DNA of 64,000 nucleotides from Edwardsiella hoshinae NBRC 105699 = ATCC 33379 (GTDB taxonomy: Bacteria; Pseudomonadota; Gammaproteobacteria; Enterobacterales; Enterobacteriaceae). Both the position numbers and the translations under genes were made by a program. Positions 49,660 to 60,325 of this stretch are shown here, in pieces; the first letter of the stretch is position 1, and each line of letters begins with the position of its first letter. The notes under the pieces are model-generated. The model saw only the letters and a list, made by a program, of their open reading frames with translations. It had not been told where the DNA came from and made no database searches. The DNA lies in contig NZ_BAUC01000005.1 in NCBI RefSeq assembly GCF_000474215.1, positions 62,001-126,000 of the forward strand, in the 5' to 3' direction.

Positions 49660-50240
49660 GGGCTCTCCCTATTGCAATCCCTCTCCTGCCGTTGTTCCCC
49701 CACGAACGTAGGGCCTATCCATCAACCATGGATAACACAAACGGGTTAGCTATTATTCACTATGCCACAAAATAAGCGCGGGATGCAGGGGGATTTCATC
49801 CGCCTCGCCGTCCCCTGGCGGCAGGGAAAGGCGGCGCCAGCCCGTCGCATGCCACTACCCGTACGCCTATTGCCGTAATCCCCCTCGGCTAGCGGCGGCG
49901 GGTAAGCTGATCGCCTGCCTCGGCGCTCGCCCTGTTCTCTCATTCATCATGGCGAGATGACAAGTCTCTCGCCCCACGGCGGCACGCTGGCAAATGAGCG
50001 CGGCGAGGCGATATGGACATGGAATGCGTGGAGTGGAGCGCTTAGCACAAGCAAGTTCACAGGAAAGCGGAATGCTATGGCGCCAGCAGGAAAACGCGTG
50101 CCATAGCCATAGCGACCCCCTTCGCGTTGAACCGGCGGCATGTAACGAGGTGGAGGGAGCTGAGACGGGGGCACCCGTGGACGCACCGCGCCCTGGCGAA
50201 AATGCGTATAGGCGGTATCAGGTATCGAGGCCAGAAGAGA
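49660..50240. other. long GC-rich non-coding gap between hxpA and yfbS
   Basis: About 630 bases separate two genes that are close together in E. coli. Open frames here are arginine/proline-rich, lack ribosome-binding sites and look accidental. Visible structure: an inverted repeat GCTATGGC...GCCATAGC (50074-50081 with 50100-50107, 18-base loop) and a 7-bp one near the yfbS start (49716-49722 with 49728-49734). No recognised gene or RNA. Confidence 0.5.
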
Positions 50241-50274
50241 CGGCGGCGAGACGTAACGCGAGGCCTCGCCGCCG
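50241..50274 (-). terminator. possible hxpA terminator hairpin
   Basis: A perfect 10-bp GC-rich stem (CGGCGGCGAG, 50241-50250, with 50265-50274) with a 14-base loop lies 20 bases after the hxpA stop. The minus strand continues TCTCTTCTGG, only moderately T-rich. Confidence 0.5.
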
Positions 50275-50293
50275 GGAGCGATCGGCTGAACGC

Positions 50294-50953
50294 TTAATCT
50301 TGCGTCAGTAGGATCTCAGCCTCATCGCCGACACGGGTCACGGTGATTTGCGCCAAGCTACGCAATACCAAGGTCGTCTTATCCAGTTTTGGCGTCTCTG
50401 CGGGCGCATTAACGGCAATCACCTGACAACCGGCGGTCAAACCGGCCAAGATCCCTGCGGGGGCGTCCTCGACCACCGCGCAGGCGCCCGGCGCAAGGCC
50501 CAGCTTCTGCGCGCCTAACAGGTAGGCATCCGGCTCCGGCTTGCCACGCTGTACCTGTTCGGCGGTGACAAATACCGCTGGTTTCGGCAAGCCCGCGGCC
50601 TTACAGCGCGCATAAGCGACCGGCACCGTGCCAGACGTGACGATCCCCCAAGGGAGTTGCAGCGTCTGCAACGTGGCGATCAACTCGGCAGCGCCGGGCA
50701 TGGCCACGATACCGTCGGTATCGCGCGACTCCAGCTCCTCCAGCCACGCAAACTCCTCCTCCAGACGCGCGGCATCGGCATCCGGCAAAAAATGGCGCAA
50801 AGAGGTAATCGCCTGCTTGCCATGAATAAACGCCAGTACTTGCTGAGGATTGATCCCTTGACGCTTGGCCCAGTTAATCCACGAACGTTCCACCACCGGC
50901 AATGAATCCACCAGGGTTCCATCCAGGTCAAACAAAAAACCTTTACACTTCAC
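50294..50953 (-). CDS. hxpA: hexitol/sugar phosphatase HxpA (YfbT), HAD family
   Basis: HAD-superfamily phosphatase of 219 residues acting on sugar and hexitol phosphates. Motif I is FDLDGTLVDS (Asp9 and Asp11), motif II lies at IVTSGT, motif III lysine in RGKPEPDAYL, and motif IV in VVEDAPAGI. A cap domain spans about residues 15-85. Precedes the long gap before yfbS; yfbU lies 30 bases upstream on the same strand. Confidence 0.93.
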   Translation of the reverse strand: MKCKGFLFDLDGTLVDSLPVVERSWINWAKRQGINPQQVLAFIHGKQAITSLRHFLPDADAARLEEEFAWLEELESRDTDGIVAMPGAAELIATLQTLQLPWGIVTSGTVPVAYARCKAAGLPKPAVFVTAEQVQRGKPEPDAYLLGAQKLGLAPGACAVVEDAPAGILAGLTAGCQVIAVNAPAETPKLDKTTLVLRSLAQITVTRVGDEAEILLTQD

Positions 50954-50983
50954 GGGTACTCCTCATAGCAAAATCAGCCGGCG

Positions 50984-51478
50984 TTACGCATTCAGAATTT
51001 GCGTAATCTCCACGGCACTTAAATGGTACTGGCGCGGACAGGCATGCCAAACGGCCAGCATGCGCAGGTACTTCTCCCACATCTTGGTTTGGGCGTTGAA
51101 GCCGTGTGTACCGCTATCGAAATGGGTATAGCGCCCTTCGGTATTGACCAGGAACCGGACATAACTCAGATAACGCGCCTCTGTCGCTGCATCGAAGCCT
51201 AAGAACTCCAAGCGACGGGCATCGATATCCTGACGCTCCTTCAGGTTATTGTAAGAGACTTGCAGCGCATGATGCATCTCCATAATGTCGATGATGGTGC
51301 GACAGGTCTCTTCCGGCAGCTCGCCGAAGTCACGATCGAGCTCTCGCAGTTGCAGCCCGAATCCTCGCTCGATGATAGTTTGCAGACGACGATAGCGCTC
51401 GGCATTGTCAGGGTCGAGCATCGACATCATCTTATACTGATTTGAGAGGATCAGGCGCTGTGCATTGGTCATTTCCAT
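50984..51478 (-). CDS. yfbU: UPF0304 family protein YfbU
   Basis: A 164-residue protein matching E. coli YfbU from [31 protein letters not shown] to the C-terminus. Largely helical, soluble, with no catalytic motif that I recognise. Function unclear. Probably cotranscribed with hxpA. Confidence 0.92.
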   Translation of the reverse strand: MEMTNAQRLILSNQYKMMSMLDPDNAERYRRLQTIIERGFGLQLRELDRDFGELPEETCRTIIDIMEMHHALQVSYNNLKERQDIDARRLEFLGFDAATEARYLSYVRFLVNTEGRYTHFDSGTHGFNAQTKMWEKYLRMLAVWHACPRQYHLSAVEITQILNA

Positions 51479-51704
51479 CTTTACTGTCCTTATTGGCCGA
51501 CGACGGCCAGAGTTACCACGATCAATGTTTACCGTTCAGCATGACATATTGCCCCATTCGCCAACAGAGCACTAAAAGATGTTTTTTGATCTTGGCGGGA
51601 ATTCGCCACAATAAAAGGATGTACCCATTACCAAGACAGCCTTTCTATTTTCAAGTGTGCTGTATTTTGCTTACAACACATTAACCAAGGTACCAGCGCC
51701 CTCT

Positions 51705-52160
51705 TTAAATATCGTCTAGAAAGGTCTTATCCAGTTGCTTACAGCAACGGCGCAACAATTCAGCCAACGACTGATAGGTCGGCGCGCCTTCGATAGGTGC
51801 CAAGGCGATGCCGGACGCCGACAACTTGTCGCGTAGCTGATGAAACCACTGCAATAGCGTAGGGGGGAGCGGCGTCACGGAACGTTTACCCAGCCACCAT
51901 AATCCCTGCATCGGCAGGCTACAGGCGAACAACGCCGTCGCGACGGCCGGGCCCAATTGCCCGCCCAACGCGATCTGCCAGCACAGGGTAAACATGGCGA
52001 TGGGGGGCATAAAGCGGATGGCAAAACGCGTCGCTCGGGATACCCGGTGCTCGGGGAATACCGGTGCCAACCGTTTCTCATTCGGCCACGTCTTCATATA
52101 GATTTGACCGCGCTGGAAAAGGCGGAACCAGGCGACATGGGGCGTAGGAGCTGATGACAT
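51705..52160 (-). CDS. yfbV: UPF0208 inner-membrane protein YfbV
   Basis: A 151-residue protein with two hydrophobic helices ([19 protein letters not shown] and [22 protein letters not shown], residues about 49-90) and a soluble C-terminal tail ending [10 protein letters not shown], nearly as in E. coli. There YfbV has been reported to insulate the chromosome from Ter-macrodomain constraint. Divergent from ackA across a long non-coding region. Confidence 0.93.
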   Translation of the reverse strand: MSSAPTPHVAWFRLFQRGQIYMKTWPNEKRLAPVFPEHRVSRATRFAIRFMPPIAMFTLCWQIALGGQLGPAVATALFACSLPMQGLWWLGKRSVTPLPPTLLQWFHQLRDKLSASGIALAPIEGAPTYQSLAELLRRCCKQLDKTFLDDI

Positions 52161-52399
52161 GGCAACCTCAATTTATTCGATAAATATTAAACAAACACAG
52201 TAAAATGACTACAAAAAATAGGCGGACTCAAATTTATTTTGTTTTTAAAGGCCGCTATCGGTATTCTAAGCCGGCCTTGAGGCCGCCGTCAGTCAAGAAG
52301 GGTAAAAAATCCTCCACGCCGCTGACGTCCGCACTCATCGCCCCCCGTCGATGCCGCAACCCTGCCTCATATGGCACGTTGACGCTAGATGGGCGGGCT

Positions 52400-52473
52400 C
52401 ACAGCAGCACACTCCCCCGCAGGGAGCGACGGACAGTGGCAGTCATGCCGCGGCGCCCAAGCGTGCTGCTGTG
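52400..52473. repeat. three-way-junction-like inverted repeat upstream of ackA
   Basis: An 11-bp perfect outer stem (CACAGCAGCAC, 52400-52410, with 52463-52473) encloses two smaller hairpins: CTCCC/GGGAG (52412-52416 with 52422-52426) and GTGGCA/TGCCGC (52436-52441 with 52446-52451, one G-T pair). Neither strand has a T tail or a good reading frame. It could be an RNA element, a regulatory DNA structure or a small mobile-repeat remnant. Confidence 0.5.
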
Positions 52474-52629
52474 AACCTGCATGGTTTGAGGAGAGATGCA
52501 CGGCACCGCAAGGCGCCTTGGCCGCTTTCCCCGGATACCGTGGCCGTCCACAGGGCGGATTATTTTGATGCAACACCGTTTATGAACGGCACGTACCGCG
52601 GCCTTATGCCAGATCGTGCCGCACATGAT

Positions 52630-52643
52630 GTTAATCATAAATG
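52630..52643 (+). promoter_or_regulatory. possible ArcA/FNR-type element before ackA
   Basis: GTTAATCATAAATG lies about 75-88 bases before the ackA start and, from memory, resembles a conserved stretch upstream of E. coli ackA. The GTTAA half-site recalls ArcA boxes. Assignment to a regulator is uncertain. Confidence 0.3.
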
Positions 52644-52717
52644 CCGGCAGCGTATTGCGCTACGCTTAGCGCCTGTCTGGTACACTTTCTAACCACGCAT
52701 AACAAGTAGGTACTTCC

Positions 52718-53917
52718 ATGTCGAAGCTGGTACTGGTTCTTAACTGCGGCAGTTCTTCCCTGAAATTCGCCATCATCAACGCGGTCAACGGTGAAGAGCA
52801 CCTGTCTGGTTTAGCCGAATGTTTTAACCTCCCTGAAGCCCGAATTAAATGGAAAATGGACGGTGCGAAACACGAAGCGGCGCTGGGCGCAGGCGCAGCT
52901 CATAGTGAAGCTCTGAACTTCATCGTTAACACCATCCTGGCACAGAAGCCGGAACTTTCTGCCGCACTGACCGCTATCGGTCACCGTATCGTACACGGCG
53001 GCGAGAAGTTCACTCACTCCGCCGTGATCAACGACGAGGTGTTACAAGGCATCAAGGATGCGATCCCGTTTGCCCCACTGCACAACCCGGCTCACCTGAT
53101 CGGCATCGAAGAAGCCTTCAAAGCCTTCCCGCTGCTGAAAGAGAAGAACGTCGCCGTATTCGATACCGCGTTCCACACCACTATGCCGGAAGAATCCTAC
53201 CTGTACGCCCTGCCGTATCACCTGTATAAAGAGCACGGCATCCGTCGCTACGGCGCACACGGCACCAGCCACTACTATGTCAGCCGTGAAGCGGCCAAAA
53301 TGTTGAACAAGCCGGTAGAAGAGCTGAACGTTATCACCTGCCACCTGGGCAACGGCGGTTCCGTCAGCGCCATCCGTAACGGCGAGTGTGTCGACACCTC
53401 CATGGGCCTGACCCCGCTGGAAGGCCTGGTGATGGGGACCCGTTCCGGCGATATCGATCCGGCCATCGTGTTCCACCTGCACGATACCCTGGGCATGAGC
53501 GTCGCCGATATCAATACCCTGCTGACCAAAGAGTCTGGCCTGCTGGGCTTGACTGAAGTCACCAGCGACTGCCGTTATGTCGAAGACAACTACGAAACCA
53601 AGGCCGATGCCAAACGTGCCATGGACGTGTATTGCCACCGTCTGGCGAAATACATCGGTGCCTACACCGCACTGATGGATGGCCGCCTGGACGCCGTCAT
53701 CTTCACCGGTGGCATCGGTGAAAACGCCGCGATGGTGCGTGAACTGACGCTGGATAAGCTGGCACTGCTGGGCCTGGAAATCGACCACCAGCGCAACCTG
53801 GACGCGCGCTTCGGCAAGTCAGGCGTGATCACCAAAGAAGGCAGCCGCCTGGCCATGGTTATCCCGACCAACGAAGAGCTGGTTATCGCGCAAGACGCTT
53901 CCCGTCTGACCGCCTAA
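52718..53917 (+). CDS. ackA: acetate kinase AckA
   Basis: Interconverts acetyl phosphate plus ADP with acetate plus ATP. 399 residues. Family signatures are [12 protein letters not shown] near the N-terminus, [43 protein letters not shown] and [14 protein letters not shown] near the C-terminus. Cytoplasmic homodimer; partner of Pta encoded next. A long hairpin follows its stop. Confidence 0.98.
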   Translation: MSKLVLVLNCGSSSLKFAIINAVNGEEHLSGLAECFNLPEARIKWKMDGAKHEAALGAGAAHSEALNFIVNTILAQKPELSAALTAIGHRIVHGGEKFTHSAVINDEVLQGIKDAIPFAPLHNPAHLIGIEEAFKAFPLLKEKNVAVFDTAFHTTMPEESYLYALPYHLYKEHGIRRYGAHGTSHYYVSREAAKMLNKPVEELNVITCHLGNGGSVSAIRNGECVDTSMGLTPLEGLVMGTRSGDIDPAIVFHLHDTLGMSVADINTLLTKESGLLGLTEVTSDCRYVEDNYETKADAKRAMDVYCHRLAKYIGAYTALMDGRLDAVIFTGGIGENAAMVRELTLDKLALLGLEIDHQRNLDARFGKSGVITKEGSRLAMVIPTNEELVIAQDASRLTA

Positions 53918-53960
53918 CTCGCCGACGCCGCCCCACCCGGGCGGTGTCGCTGGTGGCGAG
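53918..53960 (+). repeat. bipartite hairpin in the ackA-pta gap
   Basis: Immediately after the ackA stop, CTCGCC (53918-53923) pairs with GGCGAG (53955-53960) around an inner 10-bp stem (53924-53933 with 53939-53948, one G-T pair). There is no T tail. It may lower read-through into pta or protect ackA mRNA. Confidence 0.55.
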
Positions 53961-54047
53961 GCTGTAGGGCTCCGCCAGCCAGCAAGACTCCCTTTTACCG
54001 CCGCCGCTTCCGTCGCCGCGGCGGACTACTCAAAAGAGGTTGCTATC

Positions 54048-56189
54048 GTGTCCCGTACAATCATGTTGATCCCCACCAGCACCAGCGTTGGCCTGACCAG
54101 CGTTAGCCTGGGTGTCATTCGTTCCATGGAGCAGAAAGGCGTACGCCTGAGCGTGTTCAAGCCGATCGCCCAGCCGCGTACCGATGCCGATGCGCCGGAT
54201 CAGACCACCACCATCATCCGTGCCAACTCCACCATCCCGGCTGCCGAACCGCTGCGTATGTCTTACGTCGAAGCGCTGCTGAGCTCTAACCAGCAAGACG
54301 TGCTGATGGAAGAGATCGTCGCGCGCTATCACGAAAACACCAAAGATGCCGAGGTGGTGCTAGTCGAAGGCCTGGTGCCGACCCGTAAGCATCAATTCGC
54401 CAACGCGCTGAACTACGAAATTGCCAAGACGCTGAACGCTGAAATCGTCTTCGTTATGGCGATGGGTAACGACAGCATCGATCAGGTGAAAGAGCGCATC
54501 GAACTGGCTCGCTCCAGCTTCGGCGGCAGCAAGAACCAAAACATCGCCGGTGTAATTATCAATAAATTGAACGCCCCGGTCGACGAACTGGGCCGCACCC
54601 GTCCGGATCTGTCAGAGATTTTCGACGACTCCACCAAAAACCGCGTCGCTAGCCTGGACGTCGCCCAAGTGGTTGCCAACAGCCCGCTGCCGGTGCTGGG
54701 CTGCATCCCTTGGAGCCTCGAACTGATCGCCACCCGCGCCATCGACATGGCTAACCACCTGAAAGCACGTGTAATCAACGCCGGTGACATTCAGACCCGT
54801 CGCATCAAGTCCGTCACCTTCTGCGCGCGCAGCATCCCGCACATGCTCGAACACTTCCGCGCAGGCTCTCTGCTGGTCACCTCCGCTGATCGTCCGGACG
54901 TGCTGATCGCCGCCTGCCTGGCCGCGATGAACGGTGTCGAGATCGGCGCCCTGCTACTGACTGGCGGCTATGAAATCGATGCCCGCGTCAGCAAACTGTG
55001 TGAACGCGCTTTCCAGACCGGCCTGCCGGTATTCATGGTCGACACTAACACCTGGCAGACCTCACTGAGCCTGCAAAGCTTTAACCTGGAGGTCCCGGCC
55101 GACGACCACCAGCGTATCGAGAAGCTGCAAGACTTCGTCGCCAGCCACATCAATGCCGAGTGGATCGACTCCCTGAGCGCCACCTCCGAACGTTCACGTC
55201 GTCTCTCTCCGCCGGCGTTCCGCTACGAGTTGACTGAACTGGCCCGCAAGGCAGGCAAGCGCATCGTCCTGCCGGAAGGTGACGAGCCGCGTACCGTGAA
55301 AGCGGCCGCTATCTGCGCCGAACGCGGCATCGCACAATGTGTGTTGCTGGGTAACCCGGATGACATCCAGCGCGTCGCCGCCGCACAAGGCGTGACGCTA
55401 GGCGACGGTATTGAGATCGTCGATCCGGCCGCCGTACGCGAAAAGTATGTGCCGCGTCTGGTCGAGCTGCGTAAGAACAAGGGCATGACCGAAGTCGCCG
55501 CCCGCGATCAGTTGGAAGATAACGTGGTACTGGGTACCCTGATGCTGGAGCAGAACGAGGTCGATGGCCTGGTTTCCGGCGCGGTACACACCACCGCCAA
55601 CACCATCCGTCCGCCGTTGCAGCTGATCAAAACCGCACCGGGTAGCTCACTGGTTTCCTCCGTCTTCTTCATGCTGCTGCCGGAACAGGTTCTGGTTTAT
55701 GGCGACTGCGCCATCAACCCGGATCCGACGGCTGAACAGCTGGCTGAGATCGCCATCCAGTCTGCCGACTCCGCCGCCGCTTTCGGCATCGAGCCGCGCG
55801 TCGCGATGATCTCCTACTCCACCGGTAACTCCGGCGCGGGTAGCGACGTCGAGAAAGTGCGTGAAGCCACCCGTCTGGCGCAAGAAAAACGTCCGGATCT
55901 GGTCATCGACGGTCCGTTGCAGTACGACGCGGCCATCATGGCCGATGTGGCCAAGTCGAAGGCGCCGAACTCACCGGTCGCCGGGAAAGCCACCGTGTTC
56001 ATCTTCCCGGATCTGAACACCGGCAACACCACCTACAAAGCGGTACAGCGCTCCGCCGATCTGGTCTCTATCGGGCCGATGCTGCAAGGCATGCGTAAAC
56101 CGGTCAACGACCTGTCGCGTGGTGCCCTGGTTGACGATATCGTCTACACCGTCGCCCTAACCGCCATCCAGTCTGCCCAGCAGAAGTAA
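54048..56189 (+). CDS. pta: phosphate acetyltransferase Pta
   Basis: Converts acetyl-CoA plus phosphate to acetyl phosphate plus CoA. 713 residues in three parts: an N-terminal P-loop-like domain ([17 protein letters not shown]), a central DRTGG domain (about 215-330) and the C-terminal catalytic PTA domain (about 390-713; [38 protein letters not shown]). GTG start at 54048 with AGAGG upstream. With ackA it forms the acetate pathway. Confidence 0.97.
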   Translation: MSRTIMLIPTSTSVGLTSVSLGVIRSMEQKGVRLSVFKPIAQPRTDADAPDQTTTIIRANSTIPAAEPLRMSYVEALLSSNQQDVLMEEIVARYHENTKDAEVVLVEGLVPTRKHQFANALNYEIAKTLNAEIVFVMAMGNDSIDQVKERIELARSSFGGSKNQNIAGVIINKLNAPVDELGRTRPDLSEIFDDSTKNRVASLDVAQVVANSPLPVLGCIPWSLELIATRAIDMANHLKARVINAGDIQTRRIKSVTFCARSIPHMLEHFRAGSLLVTSADRPDVLIAACLAAMNGVEIGALLLTGGYEIDARVSKLCERAFQTGLPVFMVDTNTWQTSLSLQSFNLEVPADDHQRIEKLQDFVASHINAEWIDSLSATSERSRRLSPPAFRYELTELARKAGKRIVLPEGDEPRTVKAAAICAERGIAQCVLLGNPDDIQRVAAAQGVTLGDGIEIVDPAAVREKYVPRLVELRKNKGMTEVAARDQLEDNVVLGTLMLEQNEVDGLVSGAVHTTANTIRPPLQLIKTAPGSSLVSSVFFMLLPEQVLVYGDCAINPDPTAEQLAEIAIQSADSAAAFGIEPRVAMISYSTGNSGAGSDVEKVREATRLAQEKRPDLVIDGPLQYDAAIMADVAKSKAPNSPVAGKATVFIFPDLNTGNTTYKAVQRSADLVSIGPMLQGMRKPVNDLSRGALVDDIVYTVALTAIQSAQQK

Positions 56190-56210
56190 ATCCAGGCTCA
56201 GGCGTAACAA

Positions 56211-56236
56211 AAAGGCTCCCATTGGGAGCCTTTTTT
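56211..56236. terminator. pta terminator (bidirectional)
   Basis: A 10-bp stem (AAAGGCTCCC, 56211-56220, with 56224-56233), ATT loop, then a run of T; the opposite strand also ends in T residues, so it can serve the convergent rhodanese gene. Confidence 0.93.
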
Positions 56237-56296
56237 ATGCCGACCGGATCATATGTTCACCGCGTCGGACACACGGCTAGCGCCGCAACCCCATGC

Positions 56297-56872
56297 TTAA
56301 CACCCTTGGGTACAGGTACCGCCCTTGGCCGCCTCGCTCGCTGCCGCCGAGCCGCCTTTCTCTAGCGGATAGCCGGCCTCTTTCCAGGCGGTGATCCCCC
56401 CCGGTAGGCGGTAGACGTGCTGATAGCCCAGCTTCTTGGCCCACAATGCCGCGTTATGTGAACGCGCACACTTCACGAAACCGCAATAAAACACCAGCGT
56501 CCGCGCCTTATCCGCACCGAGCAGGCGGATGAAATCGGCCTGGGTCGTCGCTCCCATGGTGGCGTTATCCCAGACATTCATATCCCCCATCGGAAAGGCC
56601 ATATTGGCCGCTCCGGGAATATGCTGTTTCTTGTAAGAGTCGGCAAAAGGCATGGTGTCGACGATCAGCATCGGCTTCTTCTCATCCATCCACTGCTTCA
56701 GCTCCTGCACCGTCAACAGTTGATACTCACCGTGTACGGTCTCGCGAGCCAATTGCACCGCTTGCTTTTCCGCATCCACCTCGGATGACGAGAACAGCCC
56801 CGCCTGGGCCGGTAAGGATGAGAGGGCGGCCAGCATCATGCCGGCGACCAGAGGCAATACAGGTTTCATCAT
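56297..56872 (-). CDS. periplasmic single-domain rhodanese-like protein
   Basis: 191 residues with a signal peptide (residues 1-24, ending PAQA). One rhodanese domain (about 55-175) has the conserved aspartate (LIVDTMPF) and an active loop YCGFVKCARSH with Cys130 plus a second Cys135. The C-terminus ends KGGTCTQGC, adding two more cysteines (187, 191) that might be redox-active or bind metal. Two adjacent ATGs (56872, 56869) are possible starts after AAGGA. It replaces yfcC, which lies here in E. coli. Sulfur acceptor unknown. Confidence 0.75.
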   Translation of the reverse strand: MMKPVLPLVAGMMLAALSSLPAQAGLFSSSEVDAEKQAVQLARETVHGEYQLLTVQELKQWMDEKKPMLIVDTMPFADSYKKQHIPGAANMAFPMGDMNVWDNATMGATTQADFIRLLGADKARTLVFYCGFVKCARSHNAALWAKKLGYQHVYRLPGGITAWKEAGYPLEKGGSAAASEAAKGGTCTQGC

Positions 56873-56970
56873 TTTTCCTTATGTAAAAATCCCATTTTTA
56901 CGGTAACTTTTTACATAACAAATAGATGTGATAATTGTATCAAATAAAATTTACAAACCTGATGATTGCT

Positions 56971-57594
56971 TTATGCCGGTGTGTCGGCATCATCATCCGT
57001 TGCACGCGCCGGAGGCGTAGATACGGGCGGTTGGCTCGCATCCACCTCGCTGCAACGGGTACACAATGCCGGCGCCTCACCGTCGCTATTGCGCGCCATC
57101 CACAGCGACAAGGCGTGAATAGAATCGGGGGTAAAGCTATCGCACTGGGCGGCGATTTCTTGCGGCGTCATCCAGCAGACAGACTCCACCTCCTCTTCCT
57201 GTAAGGCGAAAGGGCCATGAGAGACACAGCTAAACAGGCCTCCCCACACCCGGCAATCCGCCTGTTGATAGTAAAACAGGCCATGATCGGCGAAAGGCAC
57301 ACCGGCGATCCCCAGTTCCTCTTCCGCCTCACGACGCGCCGACTCCAACATATTCTCGCCGCTCTGCACCACGCCGCCGGCGGTAGCATCCATCCAGCCG
57401 GGATAAAAGTCCTTACTCTCGGTACGCTTCTGCACCAAGATCCGCCCCATACCGTTATGCACCACAATATAAGTGGCACGGTGACGTAAGCACTGCGCAC
57501 GCATCTGCTGCCGACTGGCCTGCGCGATGACCTCGTTGTGCTCATCGACGATATCCACCCACTCGATCTCGCTATTAACCTGCTGCTCCACCAT
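56971..57594 (-). CDS. yfcD: Nudix hydrolase YfcD
   Basis: A 207-residue Nudix protein. The Nudix box is complete ([23 protein letters not shown], about residues 72-95). The first ~180 residues match E. coli YfcD; the tail ([15 protein letters not shown]) is extra, rich in Pro, Ala and Asp, and contains a Cys-x-x-Cys just before it (LCTRC). Substrate not established. Confidence 0.92.
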   Translation of the reverse strand: MVEQQVNSEIEWVDIVDEHNEVIAQASRQQMRAQCLRHRATYIVVHNGMGRILVQKRTESKDFYPGWMDATAGGVVQSGENMLESARREAEEELGIAGVPFADHGLFYYQQADCRVWGGLFSCVSHGPFALQEEEVESVCWMTPQEIAAQCDSFTPDSIHALSLWMARNSDGEAPALCTRCSEVDASQPPVSTPPARATDDDADTPA

Positions 57595-57683
57595 CCTCTG
57601 CTACCCTATGACACTCTCTCAATCGCGCTTACGCGCACTCTGCCTCTGCCCCCTGCGGCGGCATGGCCCCTCGCCAAAGTCAA

Positions 57684-58229
57684 TTACAACCGTACCTCTG
57701 CCAGTCTCTCTGTACCGTGCAGAGCCTGAACCCACATCCGCTCCCCCTCCAGCATACCGAAACTCGGTACGTTGCCCCCTTTCGGCAAACTGATGGAGCC
57801 GGGATTAAAATAAATATGCTCCCCATGCCGCTGCGCCTGCGGCAGATGGGTATGGCCGTAGACCAACACATCGCCGGCAGCCAGTGGCGGCAATTGCTGC
57901 GGATGATACAGATGACCGTGAGTCAGAAACAGCCGCCGCGTCGGCAACAGTACCTGCTGCCACGATGCCATCAATGGGAAGGTAAGCAGCATCTGATCGA
58001 CCTCGCTATCACAGTTGCCGCGCACGGCGATGATGCGTGACGCATAACCGTTCAAGCGTTCGGCAACGGCGGGCGGATCGTAGTGATCCGGCAGCGGATT
58101 ACGTGGTCCATGATTCAGCACATCGCCTAACAGGATCAGCCACTGGCTGCCACTGCGCTCGAACAACGACAACGCCTGCTCTGTCGCGCTGAGCGAGCCG
58201 TGGATATCGGAGATAAACATCAGTTTCAT
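57684..58229 (-). CDS. yfcE: metallophosphodiesterase YfcE
   Basis: A 181-residue calcineurin-like phosphodiesterase. I chose ATG 58229 (MKLMFISDIHGS) as in E. coli. Metal ligands appear in order: Asp8 and His10 (SDIHGS), Asp in LGDVLNHG, Asn in RGNCDSEVD, and histidines in LTHGHLY and YGHTHLP. E. coli YfcE acts on simple phosphodiesters with manganese; the physiological substrate is unknown. Confidence 0.94.
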   Translation of the reverse strand: MKLMFISDIHGSLSATEQALSLFERSGSQWLILLGDVLNHGPRNPLPDHYDPPAVAERLNGYASRIIAVRGNCDSEVDQMLLTFPLMASWQQVLLPTRRLFLTHGHLYHPQQLPPLAAGDVLVYGHTHLPQAQRHGEHIYFNPGSISLPKGGNVPSFGMLEGERMWVQALHGTERLAEVRL

Positions 58230-58328
58230 CGTGGAATTCTCAACAAACACTCGACCATAGCCTACACCTGCGCCCGACGGCATGATGCAGAGGCACAGTG
58301 TAACCAGCCGGGGAAGACGACACCAGTC

Positions 58329-58988
<660 letters not shown>

Positions 58989-59215
58989 TCAACAGCGGGC
59001 AAGTAGGCACGCAACGTCCGACGACTGCGGCCCCTCTCTGACACAGTATGCCATGTTTCCTCCGGCGCGAAACACCGGCTGACCCGCTCAGCGCGAATAA
59101 ACACCGCCCAGGCTAACGCCGCGCCATAAGAAAACAATCTGTTAACATCGTCCTTTTTTCCCCCTGCGATTTGCTCTATAGTCGCCAGACATCCCCTCAC
59201 TCACAGGAAGAGATG

Positions 59216-59842
59216 ATGATCGATCTTTATTATGCTCCGACCGCCAACGGCCACAAGATTACCCTGTTTCTGGAAGAGTGCGGCCTAGCCTATCGTTTAC
59301 ACCGCATCGCACTCGATGCCAACCAGCAGTTTACCCCCGATTTTCTCGCCATCTCCCCCAACAACAAGATCCCTGCGATCGTCGATCAGCAACCAGCCGA
59401 CGGCGGCGCGCCGCTTAGCCTGTTCGAGTCCGGGGCCATCTTGCTTTACCTGGCGGAAAAGAGCGGGCGCTTTCTCGCGCGCGATCTGCGAACGCGCGCC
59501 GATACCCTCCAGTGGCTGTTCTGGCAGGTGAGCGGTTTCGGCCCGATGCTCGGGCAAAGTCACCATTTTAACTACTATGCCCCACTGCCGGTCCCTTACG
59601 CCATTGAGCGCTACCAGACGGAGGCCGTACGCCTATACGGCGTGCTAGAGCGCCAATTACAGCGCCACGCCTATCTGGCGGGTGACGCCTACAGCATCGC
59701 CGACATGGCGACTTATCCCTGGGTGGTGTTACATCCGCGCCAACGCATCGATCTGGCCGATTACCCAGCGGTCACACGCTGGCTCCACGCTATCCAGGCG
59801 CGTCCCGCAACCCGGCGCGCCTACCAACTCGCCCAGGCGTAA
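59216..59842 (+). CDS. yfcG: disulfide-bond reductase / GST-like YfcG
   Basis: A 208-residue GST-family protein. Asn11 in TANGHKITLFLEE matches the E. coli YfcG residue that binds glutathione, where the protein reduces disulfides using GSSG/GSH. KIPAIVD (cis-Pro) and LFESGAILLYLAEKSG follow. ATG 59216 gives MIDLYYAP; an ATG one codon earlier is also possible. No cysteine is present in the active region, as in the family. Confidence 0.93.
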   Translation: MIDLYYAPTANGHKITLFLEECGLAYRLHRIALDANQQFTPDFLAISPNNKIPAIVDQQPADGGAPLSLFESGAILLYLAEKSGRFLARDLRTRADTLQWLFWQVSGFGPMLGQSHHFNYYAPLPVPYAIERYQTEAVRLYGVLERQLQRHAYLAGDAYSIADMATYPWVVLHPRQRIDLADYPAVTRWLHAIQARPATRRAYQLAQA

Positions 59843-59906
59843 CATGCCGTTATTGTGACGGGCGGCCGATGCCGCTTGCCATCGTCGTTATTATTCAGGA
59901 TGTCTT

Positions 59907-60281
59907 ATGAGTCAACACGTTGCCGACGCCATCATTAAAATCAAGAACCTACGTTTACGTACTTTCATCGGTATCAAGGAGGAGGAGATCGCCAACCGCC
60001 AAGATGTGGTGATCAACGTCGCTATTCACTACCCGGCACAGCACGCGCGCCACAGCGAAGATATCGCTGATGCGCTTAACTATCGCACTATCACCAAGCG
60101 TATCATCGCTCATGTAGAGCAAAACCGCTTCGCCCTGCTGGAGAAATTGACGCAGGATGTGTTAAACATCGCTTGTGAACATCCCTGGGTCACCTATGCT
60201 GAAGTAGAGGTCGATAAACTCTACGCCCTGCGCTATGCCGACTCGGTCTCCATGACCATGCGCTACAGTTGCGGGGATTAA
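59907..60281 (+). CDS. folX: dihydroneopterin triphosphate 2'-epimerase FolX
   Basis: A 124-residue enzyme related to FolB. Segments [39 protein letters not shown] and [12 protein letters not shown] match E. coli FolX. It interconverts dihydroneopterin and dihydromonapterin triphosphates, supplying tetrahydromonapterin. Followed 44 bases later by yfcH, likely in one transcript. Confidence 0.95.
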   Translation: MSQHVADAIIKIKNLRLRTFIGIKEEEIANRQDVVINVAIHYPAQHARHSEDIADALNYRTITKRIIAHVEQNRFALLEKLTQDVLNIACEHPWVTYAEVEVDKLYALRYADSVSMTMRYSCGD

Positions 60282-60325
60282 GCGAAGCGGATGGTGCACC
60301 CGCGTGCACCGCAAGGAGCCTACCT

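Larger units (their letters stand above)
52161..52717. other. yfbV-ackA intergenic region
   Basis: 557 bases without a recognised gene. The first part is AT-rich (yfbV upstream), the middle holds a folded 74-base element (52400-52473, listed separately), and the last 120 bases include the ackA upstream sequence with an E. coli-like GTTAATCATAAATG. Confidence 0.6.

Noticed and set aside
49994-50311. 105-codon plus-strand open frame in the yfbS-hxpA gap
   Set aside because: Arginine-rich low-complexity product, no ribosome-binding site and overlap with the hxpA end; typical chance frame in GC-rich DNA.
52400-52473. Cloverleaf-like element considered as a tRNA
   Set aside because: Outer stem is 11 bp, there are only two inner arms, and no T-loop sequence or anticodon arm is present.
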